From assembly GCA_001986395.2 (NCBI GenBank), contig MQVO02000003.1:558001-622000 (forward strand): DNA of 64,000 bases, read 5' to 3'. This stretch comes from Irpex lacteus. Lineage: Eukaryota > Basidiomycota > Agaricomycetes > Polyporales > Irpicaceae. Positions 47,444-58,907 of the stretch are shown here, piece by piece. The notes under the pieces are model-generated. The model was not told the DNA's origin. It ran no database searches and was given only the letters and a program-made list of their open reading frames with translations. The stretch's first letter is position 1; the number at the start of each line of letters is the position of its first letter. The position numbers and the translations under genes were made by a program.

Positions 47444-50400
47444 ATGACGAGCGCGGAGTCTCATAACACGCTGCGGCCTCCTCCAGGAGGCCCTCAATTT
47501 GACGACTCGGCTCTGGACGTCGAAGAGTCAGCATCACCACTACTCTCTCCGGCTGGCGGTCGACGTTCATCCCAAGCAACGACACAGGGTCGTAGACCGT
47601 CCGGACGCGTGTCGTTTTCATCTATGCTACGACATAGACCAAGCTTTATTTCAAGATGGAAGAACGGAGGCGTGGACGAGGAGGCGGGAGTGTCGTCACC
47701 ACGGCCAGATCGAGCACCCATTCCCAGTGCACTTCAGCCACCACCTGAAGTGTACGCGACACCACTGCCCACTTTATCGATGATTGTACTCTCTATAGTA
47801 AGCTTTATGTTAACCTATACGGGAACAATATGACAACAGCTACGACAGACTATGCTGGGCGAGTTCTTGTCCGCCAACGTTTCCGCGCCATTTTTGCTAT
47901 TTATGGTTGAGAGTGAGCAGCGTTTTGGGTTACCAGAGCGGGCCACCTTATCAATTCATCACAGGTTTCAACCAATTCGAGAACGAAGCGGATGTTGGCT
48001 ATTGGACTGGTATTCTTGGTATGTGTTGTATTGTACGACTGCGCACAAGTCTGAATTATGGTCGCAGTGTCAACGTTCTTCCTCACGCAATTCTTGACTT
48101 CTCTCCTCTGGGTAAGCAACCCTCACTGTAGTACCATACCGTGGTTGTCTCTCATGGTTATCGTAACAGGCAACTGTCGCTGCTAAACATGGCCAGCGTC
48201 TCGTTATCACGGTTTCTCTATTGGGTTCCTCTATCACATGCGTGATGTTCGGTACATCCAAATCTATACAACAGGCGATGGCAATACGTCTCATGCAAGG
48301 AGTATTTGCTGGAGCCATTGGTGTTGCACGAGGCGCAGTCGCAGGCATAACCGATCCAAGCAATGAAGGCAGAGCTTATGCTATTCTAGGGTGAGTCTAC
48401 CCTGCTATTATAGCTGTCTATTGAATACGCATTACTCTAACAGGTTCTGCTGGGGTCTTGGAGGTGTTGCAGGTGCTATCGTTGGCGGAACATGTCAGTA
48501 CGACTTATAAGCTCCAGAATTACTACTTTATTGACAGCGACGCAGTTGAGAACCCTGCAAAGAAATGGCCAGGGACATTCAGTCAAGTGCCTCTGTTCGT
48601 GGAATATCCATATCTGTTACCTACCATAGTAGCGTCAGTCGTTACATTCACCGGTGAGTTAACAAACTCGTCTTGCTGCTGTCGCTTCGGCATATTAACT
48701 CTTTTTCACACTAGGTTCCGTACTTTCACTGTTCCTCGGTCCAGACTGTGGTCCAAGGGAGGGTTCGATTCGGCTACCACCTGAGAAAGCGGATGATCAT
48801 CCTACCATCCAGGAGGAATCCCCGCCTATTTCACCGATCGAAGAAGAAGAGGAACCACCCCACGGGCTCATGGGGTCCATAGGTCGTAAAGTCAGCCGCA
48901 AGTTCTCTGGCATTTTTGCCTCTCGCGTACCAGATGCCGGGATAGCACCTTCCACTTCTACCCCTGTACAGCTGTCGAGAACGGCCACTCGCGACCGTGC
49001 CTTCTCTCGTACCAGCCGTGCAGGTGGTTCGGCATACGGCTATGGCGGAACATACAGAGCACGGTTGGCTAGCAGCAATAGCCTTGCACGTCTCGGTGTT
49101 CGTAGGGGCAGCGTAGCTGCGAGCTCGTATCGTCAACGTCGCGAAAGCAATGTCGTTGGCGCAGGCGGTGAGGAATCTGTTGCCGCGTCATACGCTACTG
49201 GAACGAACTTTGCACAACGTTTACTCATGGCGAATGAAAACGCCGTCACCAATATTGCCGACCTGTGGGTTGCCGCCGCCATAAATGTCGACAACGAGGA
49301 TCCCTTCGAGTCTGAGGAAGAAGACCGATTTGATACAGAGGATATTGAGCACCCAGACGGAGATCTGGATGAAGCTGATATTTTCGGTTCTGGTCAAATA
49401 CCCCGTAATAATCAATTCCTTCGCAGACAGTCGCTCGGTTCTCCGTCCATCCGTTCCGGATTGGGAGCGTCCCCGTTCAGATCAGCTACACCTCGGCAGC
49501 ATGATTCTCCCCTGCGTCGTCCTTCACACTCAGTTACGAGCCCTCTCGAGGTTCCATCTACAACCCCGGCCCGTCGGTTCTCCACTACCGTACCAAATAT
49601 ATTCTCACATACTGGAGTGCGCACGCCGCCCGCTGTCGTCGAAGCGCAGAAACTGTTGGCTTTAGCGGACGAGGCTGAAGCAACTGGACAAGAGACTCTT
49701 TCTCCGATCAGGGAAGGGTCGAGACTAGTGGAACCGGACACCGAACCGGATGTTCCATTACAGGAGCCCTCGTTAATGTCCCAGCTTCCGCTTATGATCA
49801 TCTTCCAGTATGGAATCCTGGCGTTGCACAACACGACGCACGATCAAATTTTCTATCTATATCTCGTTTCGTGAGTACTCCGTGCTCTAGACCCTGCTTG
49901 TTCTCATCATACCGGTCAATAGTAAATATCCTTCAGGTGGTCTTAACCTTAACGCTGGTCATTTCTCTCAACTTAGTGAGTGCGCATGGCTTCATCTCAG
50001 ACGGTGTGTTGATCAATGTACTCCAGTTGCATTAATGTGCCTCGCGCAAATTGTGTATCAGTTCTATTTCTACCCGTGCGTCATACCTTCTCTACCTCAA
50101 GACACATCGCTCACACGACATTGGAAATCCAGAAACATAGGGTCAGCAACTCGTTCTTTTTACGCTTTACGCTTTTGCTGACTGGGTCCGACAGGCCTCC
50201 TCGCGGTCGATTTTCACATCTAGCAATGTTCCGCATTGGTTCCCTCCTCTATATCCCCGCATATCTCTCCGTTGTTTTATACAGAGTGTTCGCCAGCGAC
50301 AAAGATGATGGTAGCTTGATTCTCATGTGCGGTAAGTCCTCAGCAGAAGCTTCCTTCTAGCGCTATGATTTCATATAACCTTGTTGCTAGCACTCGCCGT

Positions 50401-50833
50401 GAGCACGTACGTAGCTAATGCTCGAATATCCTGCATGCGAGACGCTGATTATGGTCTAGAGCTACTCGATTCTGCGGAATTACGTTCACTTACACTGCAA
50501 TTTCGGTTCTGCTGAACTACAGTGAGTATAATTCACAGGCTTGCCGCGCGTTCCGTACCTGATAATATATGTAGTGTCACCTCCACACGTTGTGGGTTAT
50601 GCGAATGGTATCGCCCAAAGCATTGTCAGTCTGGCGCGTTTCTGCGGACCAGTGCTAGGTGGACTGGTACGTTGCTCAATCCGGGCAACCTCTTTTCTGT
50701 CATTGATCTGAATTTTCCCGATTAGCTATGGTCTACTAGTGTGCAAGATCATCCATCTGGCTATCCGCTTGGTTTCATCATCTGCAGTGTGGTGTGCGCT
50801 CTGGCGGTCGCACACAGCTTCTTTATCCGGTGA
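47444..50833 (+). CDS. MFS transporter, ZIFL/YCR023C-like, with large central loop
   Basis: This is a major facilitator of the group often annotated as zinc-induced-facilitator-like, probably an intracellular or vacuolar carrier of unknown substrate. The start MTSAESHNTLRPPPGG at 47444 leads into a ~110-residue Ser/Pro/Arg-rich head. The helical part then reads LSANVSAPFLLFMVE, VGYWTGILVSTFFLTQFLTS, WATVAAKHGQRLVI, RLMQGVFAGAIGVARGAVAG, and FCWGLGGVAGAIVGG. A cytosolic loop of more than 300 residues rich in Ser, Arg, Glu and Pro follows (48780-49790). The second half includes GGLNLNAGHFSQL, RFSHLAMFRIGSLLYIPAY, VVGYANGIAQSIVSLARFCG and GFIICSVVCALAVAHSFFIR before TGA. Roughly twelve introns are needed. 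The huge loop between helices 6 and 7 is longer than in most MFS proteins. Confidence 0.85.
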
Positions 50834-51299
50834 AACTGTTTCATAATCCGTTGTGAATTCTAGGCTCTTGATTGTATTGCATTCTGTTCTGGACTCCTTG
50901 TTTTATTACTTACGTACCATCGTATATCCTTGCAGCTTCCTATTATATATCCTATTCCTCACTCCTTCCGATTTGCAGCGATACTATACGTAACCTCTCA
51001 TTTTTTCCATTCAACAGTCAATCATGATGGGGATGGCTATACTCTGCTCTATACAACGTGATTGTTGTATGATCTGCCCAGGAAGCAAACAGGGTAGCGA
51101 AAAGGGGACAGCAGAACCTGATGCAGCGTCCGAGGTTCAGTATCTGAGTCTCAGGGAGTCAAGGGGTATATCAGATAACATTTAGCCAGCGAGAACGAAG
51201 AGCTTACAGAAGTCTTACAGATGGGACTGGGCACAGGCCATAATGCTGCCGACTCCACAATGGTCACGAGGATGAGAAGCTCAGCCAAAGCTCAGCTGT
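50834..51299. other. Intergenic, no gene supported
   Basis: 3' flank of the MFS gene. Nothing further can be supported. Confidence 0.5.
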
Positions 51300-52061
51300 T
51301 CAAGAGACTTTACCACGCGTTCGGAGTGTGATTGTAGAGTACACACAATGCCGCTCACAAAGGGTGAGCAGCCCAAGATCTTTGTGCTGTTCAGGGCGCG
51401 GCATCCGGCTCATTACGTCTAAGAAAACGAGTGGGACGCGAGCCCCTTCAGTCAGATCAATGAACAGAGGAAGACCTGCCTCCCTGCGATCGTGATTGAA
51501 AGGAATCGCGTCTTCTACCATTGACGCAAAGATCAAGAATGCTTGGGCCTGCCAGACGTGAGGCAAGGGCCTGAGTCGTAACCCGAGGGTTCGTTCCATG
51601 GATCCATTCAAGTTGCAATCCAGCGCGTCCCCTCGGCTTCGTCGTGATCACTCGGTGAAAAACGTTGCAGTAGCTCTCGCCTTCGCCTTCGTGTGATCGT
51701 GACTGAGAATTCGACGGGAATCACAGGGGTCTGTGGCCACTGACTGTATGGATTTCTGCGGTGAAAAAGATCTGGTGAGTAGATCCTGGGCACTGGGTTG
51801 CTCAGATTGGCTTGCAATTGCGATCGACTCTTCGTCTTCGAAGGAGGTCTGAGCCGTTCGATACGATTGAATACGTCGCGATCGATACATGTGGGGTGTG
51901 CGCACGAGACCTGGCATGGCGTTCTCTTGGTCGCAATGTCGTCCCGGAAGTCGACCGGACGAGTGACTAGCGATGCTGGGCGTTCGTACGTGCGTTTTGA
52001 CGTCGTCGGTGAGACCGACCTGGACCGGAGAATCGAGCGTGTGTGCGCGAGTCTTGGACAA
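51300..52061 (-). CDS. Possible minus-strand gene, unrecognised
   Basis: Two partly overlapping minus-strand frames look protein-like. One, 52061 to 51648, is Ser/Arg/Thr-rich and polar. The other, 51611 to 51300, includes FLIFASMVEDAIPFNHDRRE and LPLFIDLTEGARVPLVFLDV. A single splice model joining them is not evident to me. The second fragment could be part of a globular domain, but I recognise no family. It may be a gene, a relic, or chance open frames. Confidence 0.25.
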
Positions 52062-53721
52062 AGACGCTTTGGCTGGTTCTTGAAAGCCGTACTTTAGTTG
52101 ATGGGTGTCGAGGGTGTTTGTCTGGGCTCGGTCACGATGGAACGCTGGCTACAGTATACTTAGGCGGACGCGGAAGATGGGCCGAAGCTAATGAAATGAC
52201 GAGAAGATGAGATGTGAGATGCATGCTCACCTTGAGGAGCGTTGGAGCAAGTACATACAATACATACCTTCCACTATATTATCACTGTGATCCCCGGAAG
52301 CACCGACCGAATTGATCAAAGGGAATATCTCTACACGCTCTATCAGTGTGTACTGGAAGTGACAGGGGTTGATGCGTGATGTATAGCATACTTACCTGGT
52401 ACCACGAGCGGTTCGAGGAAGCCGGAAAGAAAGAGGGTACGTTCGAGCAGAGTTGCACTGGACGAATTCTGAGGTATGAGCGCAATCAGCGCAGTTTCCG
52501 CCACTTGGATGACTGTTCATTCGGCCAATGCCCGTTCCCAGGCTACCATTGAATTGTATGGCAGCTGATCATGCTTCCCTGGGCTACCCTTGCTTCACGG
52601 GTTGTGCTGGAAAACCCGTCAGTGAGCTTATTCGATTGCAGTCTGGGCTGCTATGTGTATATCTGTGAGGAGGGACTGATCGACAAAAATGGCCCTGCAC
52701 TCAGGCTGTCGCAGCAGGAACGAGGGCACTGGGATATACATGTGAGCTTGTACCCTGAATCGTGGTAATAACGAGAAGAAAGATAGAGTGCCTCACATTT
52801 ATCAGAGTAGAAGACGAACAACGAACGTCGGCCCAGGTAGATAGACAGACGGCTGGCAGCGGCGGGGTATGAATGGGCGATTTAGTGTGTTCTCCCTATG
52901 TATATAACGCCACGTTTCGCCGAAAAGTCCATGTTTGCAAACAGACAGTGTTCAAGGTTCGGAAGCTTGTACTTTATGACGCGGGCACGGACACGAGATG
53001 AAGACATTCAGCCATGCCATCTGTGCAATAGCGGGACAGGTGAGATGGCACGCCAGTTTCCCATTGGGTATGGTTGACAGAGCTCTCGCAGATTTTGAGC
53101 CAATGCCATGCCCAGTATGTTGTTCTCACCAGTACGAGCGCTATTGTGACAAGGGCAATGTAGGAGGAACATGAACTCCGTGTGGTTACATTGGAATAGT
53201 GAATGTCGCCGCGGCGGACTGCACCCGGTAACCACAAAAAACATATGGTCACGTAAATGGTTCGAAAGGATAGTCGAGCAGGTCCCGTATTTCTCCCTTT
53301 CGCCCATCTTCGTTCTGTCACGTTGAGGTCGGAATGGTTGCAGTTACTAGATATAGAAGGTGTGGCCAGAACCCGGCCGCGGCAGAAGGCTCCGGTTCGA
53401 GCTCCGAAACGGACATAATCGGCGAGGTCATCAGTGGATCCCAGAAGACCGGGACGCTATCCATATCGGGCAGGTTTCCCGTAGCAACAGATCCAGCGCC
53501 TAACCCATCGCAGCTTGTCCGCAGACATCATGGCTAAACGCCCACCAGACGCACTCAAATAATTATTTATACTCGACTGCCACTCGTCTCTGCCTCCTCT
53601 TTCCTCGACTCACCCGCCACTCCCGCTCTCGCCATCGTCCTCCACGTCCTCGCCCCCGCCCCCGACGAAACCAGCGCATCATTCACGACCTCGAGCTTCA
53701 GCCACCCATCACATCTCCACC
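52062..53721. other. Intergenic, no gene supported
   Basis: Only small overlapping frames. The right end is the promoter of the small CBM-like gene, with an AT-rich AATAATTATTTATA near 53560-53573 and a C-rich, CT-rich leader. Confidence 0.5.
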
Positions 53722-54030
53722 ATGCCAGGACTTGTCAGTGATGCCACTCGTATCTGGGAGCTCAATCTCTATTGGCCCGTAAACGCACAATGCGGGGTAT
53801 GGGATCCAAAGGGCAAAGGTGTCGACGTTTGGGAGTGTATTCGTCCTCGTATGTCGTGTTTCACTGCTAGACAGACATTGTATTGACCACCTTGTACCCA
53901 TGTCTTATAGACCACTCTACGCCAAATACTGCAGTACGTATACAACCACTTTGTAATGCATGCATCTCTTGCTTACCCGTCCTCATAGCCTCCCAATAAC
54001 CACTACTGGCGTTATGTCACCCGACGATGA
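53722..54030 (+). CDS. Tiny three-exon protein resembling a CBM5/12 carbohydrate-binding module
   Basis: Exons 53722-53848, 53911-53933 (23 nt) and 53989-54030 splice in phase with GT-AG ends to a 63-residue protein. The text has regularly spaced aromatics: IWELNLYWPVN, then GKGVDVWECIRPHHS, PPNNHYWRYV. The order W...Y..N...V.....H.S....PP....W resembles the fungal CBM5/12 chitin-binding fold, in which IxPHxS and a late PPxxxxxW recur. There is no signal peptide, so a cytosolic or non-classically exported role would be expected. The family call is by eye and tentative; the existence of the gene is supported by three coherent exons, an AT-rich promoter and a CACC start context. Confidence 0.5.
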
Positions 54031-56917
54031 GCTCGACGACTTGCCTTGGCGTCCTCGCCTCTCGTAGTCGTCGTTCATCGGTCCGGCATCGGCAATAAAG
54101 CACCGCTTTCTCCACCACCCCTGCACCCAGCCACTGTAGGGTCGAGCAATGGCACTAACTCAACATATCGATGATCGCCCCCGTGGCTCGCCCTCTACGT
54201 CTGTACCATACCAGGTCTGGTATACCGACATCTTCGCCGCCCCTGACAATCCTGGGCGGCGTTTCGCCAAGAGAGCGCGGCCCTCGAGACACAAAATCAA
54301 TCAGTTGGGCATCGCTCGTTCCAGCGCACACAACTCCGCAAACCTGGAATAACATCTTCACTCGCGGGCATCGAGCTCTTTCATTCTGGGTCTCCTCGTG
54401 TTCATCTTAGGATTGGCTTTCTTTCGTTCATTTCATCTCATGCGGTGCTGTGTTCCGTTATCTGATTTTTTCCACACTTCCTCCGTCGATTTCATTCTTG
54501 TTCTTTCGTTCAGTCGTGCCTCTCGCGGCTCGGAACTTGGTCTTCCTGGGCATTCCCTTTCTGGTTCATCGCATCTCGTTCATCTAGCTGTTTTCATGCA
54601 ATCATCACATTCTCCGCACACATCCATCCAACTTTTTATTTACCAGTAGATTATAATCTCTGACACGTATTCTCGCATACACTACTGTATCAACATGCTT
54701 ATTAGAATCGATGCTCATGTATTCATCACAGGTCGTGGGGTAATCAATCCGTCATTGGCATATGTCTCGTACTTTTTCCTCCTACAACGCAGGGAGCGTG
54801 AATTTCTTCGCGTTCACATCGTTCTATCCCGCAGACCCGAGGCCCCGACGAGCGACCGACGAGGCAAGCGACAAGTATTTCACCAGCTGGTGGCCAGGCC
54901 GGGTGAACTATCCCACTCTTCGGCGAATGGGTACTGTGTATACCGTACACAGCAAAGACCGAAAGGCAGTACATTGGTAGCTCGGCCAATGAACGTCGTT
55001 ATCGGTAATTACAGGATTTAACCCAATCAGTGGGCGAATCAGTGTGGCTTGCTGAGTAACCATCCTGGTATGTTTCGACTTGGTTTCTACACTTTGCAGA
55101 TGATCATCAATAGGATGCTGTTCACACACTCTAGGATGTACTTGTTCTCGTGGCCACCAACTCGAAGGTGTATGGTCCTATGGGATTGCGTCGGCAAGAG
55201 TCGTACAGAAATGAGCGGCAGCACCCGCAACGACATCGTGCATGACCAGCTCGATATAATCCCGAGTCTGGGCCACCTAATCTTGTGGTGTCGTACCGCA
55301 AAAGTTATTCCAGCTCAGTTTACGCGCTGTAAACAAGTGACGTGAAAAGACACCGACTCTGACAGAAGCTGGCACAGATCTATACTCAGCGGCGGGCTCG
55401 ACTGACTGCAAAAGACACACGAGGCGGCACTGAGCATATGTTCCGGTCTCGAGCACTTTCCTTACTCTTCCTCACAGCACGAGTTACATGGATCAGATCT
55501 TACCTCGCGTCATGGTACGGACCGTATGGTATAGTCGACCACAAGCTGCATGGGTACTGTAGCCGGCGGTCGTTGTTTCTCCACCATTCACGCGAACCGT
55601 GACGCGTGAACACTCCAACGGAGTTCAATGTTCCTCGATTTTTGCTCGAGCCGCGACCCCACGAGCTGGCTGGCCTGGTCTGGATTTCTTTGCGCCAAGG
55701 TACGGTCACCTATTTCTCTCATGATCACCCAATCGAGACCGAATATTCCAGATCGTCAACGAAATGCGTATATCTCTGAAGTCCGCGGAAGATAGCTCAG
55801 GCAGACCAGCACTCCGCCGGGTGGGTCTGGCCAATTGGAATGAATTGATAGGTAAATTAGTCGTAAAGTGAAAGTAAGGTATTTGTGATGGGCCACAGGT
55901 GTGTTAACCAATGAGATGGGTATGTACGGATGGACCTTGGTTTGCCTTTCGTTCGCAGATTTTTACTTCCGTTGTGCTCGAGACTCTGGACTCGCGCGAG
56001 CGCATTGTCTCCTATCCTGGTGAGGCCTAGAACTTTGATTTTATATTCGTGCAATGTGGAGCGAGACAGGGCAGAGTGGAGCTCAAGTGTAGGCGTCGGT
56101 GACTCATCGCTGCACGCATTGCTCTGGCCACATAGTAAGTTAGTGTCCGAGGAAATAAGGCTTGTCTTGATCAGATCGAACTAGTGAGAAAAGCGCAGTA
56201 AATCACCGCACCAGTCTCACTCGCGATACGATAAGTGCGAGCCTCGATCGGTCTACAAAACTGGCAGGATGTCATGAGAAACCAATACACCGTACACACG
56301 TGTGAATGCACGTCACTCACCACAAGATATGACTCGAACACCATCCGGTAGTGCAGCTAACCCCTATGTCCTACTCTAATTCTGAGCTTGATACGTTTTA
56401 AGCTTTTAACGAATTTTACAGTAACTGCGAAATTTTAAGCTTACCTTCGGGTAAAACCCACTGTAAGTCAACTTTAAAAAAATACTTGAAAAACCCTGGA
56501 GCATTGCAATTGGTTGGACACCGGCTACACCAGCATGTTTTCGAGCAGGCAACGCCAATGATTGGCGGCGGGCACCGAGACTTTCCGTGATTTCGCTGGA
56601 TTATTTACTCTCCGTTGACATCGTGTGTGTCGTCAAAGATCCGGCAGACGGACTTGCCAGGACGTCGCGTCGAACAAGGAGCAAACGCGCTCGGTCGCCA
56701 TAGGTCGCTGACGGCGCAAAGGACTGCCTAAAACAGCAGTTTTACTTATATGTTGAAACAGTCTCTTCGATCTCGACTCTCGAGGCGGTGTTTGTTATTG
56801 AATATTGAATGTTGATTGCCTGCCGCGTTTCCCGTAACGGACAGTCTACAACAAAGTCCAAATTGGTCAGCGCGTCTGGACATCCTTCAGTGTCATGAGA
56901 GCTTTACAATGTTCAGA
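54031..56917. other. Long gene-poor stretch
   Basis: About 2.9 kb without a supportable gene. 54030-54660 is CT-rich and may be 3' UTR of the small CBM-like gene. An AT-rich patch at 56390-56500 has short self-complementary words but no clean terminal repeats. No RNA gene was recognised. Confidence 0.45.
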
Positions 56918-58547
56918 TTATGTAGTGGCGTATATCATTGGCCAGCTTATAAATGGTCTTTGTTCCATCATGATCACCCCGCAAGAACCTAGGCTCGGAT
57001 TTCCAGCTCGTTTGAGTTCAATGACTTCAAGATAATGACGAGCGAGTCCTGCAATCAGCTGGCCAGACTTGGGCCGAACTTCATAAGCAGGAACGTCTAA
57101 ACTTGAGAGTTATCAGATAAAGGACTTCAACTTACCTGAGGGCGATTGAGTGTTGTGGTCTCGGCTCAATTTGTAGTGAGAAGTAGTTGCATACTGAATC
57201 AATGAGCGCCATTGAATGTATAGCAATACCTGGTTTCCTCGGGTTTCATCCTGCGTTTGAATGACTTGGGACCCTTATCGATATGAACGTGAGTTTTGCA
57301 TTCTCACCGGACGAGCTGAGGATACCGGTTAATGAAGGGCTCTTTGTGTTCGTCTTTATGAAGTCGACATCTTCAGATTATATTCGCGAAGTCGGATATA
57401 GTCGGGCACCTGGGTATACGATTAAGTACTAAGAACAAAGGCGAAACCTACAATACTGCTTGTAACCGCCCAGGAGGTCGAGGAAGTCTGTCAAAACTGA
57501 TGGTTTTTACGTCAGTAGTAGTGAGTTGGATGTGATAGCATGAATAGCAAGCGCACACCCACTTCACATTTGCATATCCATATCACAAACGCGCAGTGAT
57601 AGCTGGAAGTCCAAGGGAGCGATACACAAAGAGCAATTCGTCAGATGGGCAAATGAATATGTCATCGCTCGTCCAGTCTTCTAGCGTGATTCATGAATGA
57701 AGAAAGGCGGACACCATCAGAATGTCCTAGATCGTGGACAGATAGATGGTGGCCTCCAAGGGGCATCGTACTTGTGTGATCTGCAGTTGAGGTTCATGAT
57801 GAATGCTGTAGAAGAGTTATAGAAGACGCTGTCTAGCAACGGGTTCGTGGGAGAAGGAAGAAGACGATACCAACATACACGGCTCCGTACTCTTTGACGG
57901 CGTGGGATTCTACATGATAGGTGCTGGCAGGAAACTGGAATTACGGTTTCACGTCAAGGAAAGGGTTGCAGGGTCAATGGCTATTCAACTTTGCGGGATT
58001 CATTATACTTATGGCTTTCCGTCTATTTAGCTTTGTCGGCAAATGCTATAGTCACGGTAGAGACGGGGTTCGAAGGACTTACTATAACGCTTGCGCGCTG
58101 CGTACTCTGCTTCTTTGTGTACTTATCCGCAAGCGTAGCTGTGATAGAATACAAATAATCGAGGACAGGGTTATTACAAATCTGCAGGTTTCTGGCGGTC
58201 GACCAGTGATCTACACTGACAGTTAGTAGGTGCATTAGTGCTGATTTCTTCAAGTTAGTTTTCGAAAGAGCCTTCTGACCCACTAAGCTGATGAACCAGT
58301 TGTCAAAGTCATTTCGGAATCTGTACGATGTCAGACGGGTGCAAACCAGCCACAGGCAGATATGACGCGTAGAATGAAACCTACCGACGTCAATCTGAGC
58401 TGTCAGCTAACAAACCGGACGCGCATACGCGTACGTGCCCTTTACGGTTACCGTCCGGTTAAGTATACGAGCCACAATGTTAAGGTAAATGATGATTCAT
58501 TCGAGTGCGAGGTTCATGGTCGAACGAGCTGTGACATCCTTGAACAT
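56918..58547 (-). CDS. Fragmented multi-exon gene or pseudogene, unrecognised, with very short introns
   Basis: No long open frame exists here, yet the minus strand shows linked coding-like pieces. The 3' end is coherent. An exon ending VIQTQDETRGNQ (57230), intron 57194-57229 (36 nt, GTATTG...CAG), exon 57136-57193 (YATTSHYKLSRDHNTQSPS), intron 57097-57135 (39 nt, GTAAGT...TAG) and a last exon 56918-57096 (VPAYEVRPKSGQLIAG...ARHYLEVIELKRAG) run to a TAA. Upstream pieces include DEHKEPFINRYPQLVR (about 57310-57354), LTDFLDLLGGYKQY (about 57450-57496), LEDWTSDDIFICPSDELL (about 57620-57684), YHVESHAVKEYGAVYV (about 57871-57922) and FRNDFDNWFISLVGQKALS (58320 downward). I could not join all pieces without a stop, so degeneration is possible. 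The start near 58547 is a guess. No family is recognised. Confidence 0.38.
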
Positions 58548-58907
58548 AATGATGTCGCAGCTCGCAAGTCATAAGGGGTTCGGCGAATCTACTTGATACT
58601 TCCACAATAATTAGCTTGCTACGGTCATTCGTAGCTGCTGTATGGCTTACTTTGACTAGCATGTGCACTGTGTACTTTATAGATCAAACGTTATGCGCAA
58701 GCAGGTCGAGGACATGGTGGATCTGTGTTCGGTTCGTCTGCGTCATGGCGATCGAACTGATGTAGCATCCGTGGGAAAGCGCAACTTGACCAGACATTTC
58801 AACCTCTTGCCCAAATCACTTGTTTGATCTTGACCATCATAATCCTGCTCAACTCTTCTTCTAGCACGTCACAGAGGTCTCTGTTTTTGACATTGTAGCG
58901 TTACAAG
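58548..58907. promoter_or_regulatory. Promoter region of the C2H2 gene
   Basis: A 360-bp gap before the zinc-finger gene. No TATA box or gene is convincing. Confidence 0.4.

Noticed and set aside
53380..53415. GGTTCGAGCTCC, resembling a tRNA B box
   Set aside because: No matching A box or cloverleaf stems at the right distance. No tRNA or rRNA was recognised anywhere in the window.
56390..56500. AT-rich patch with TTTTAAGCTT words, possible transposon relic
   Set aside because: No paired terminal repeats or target duplication could be defined.
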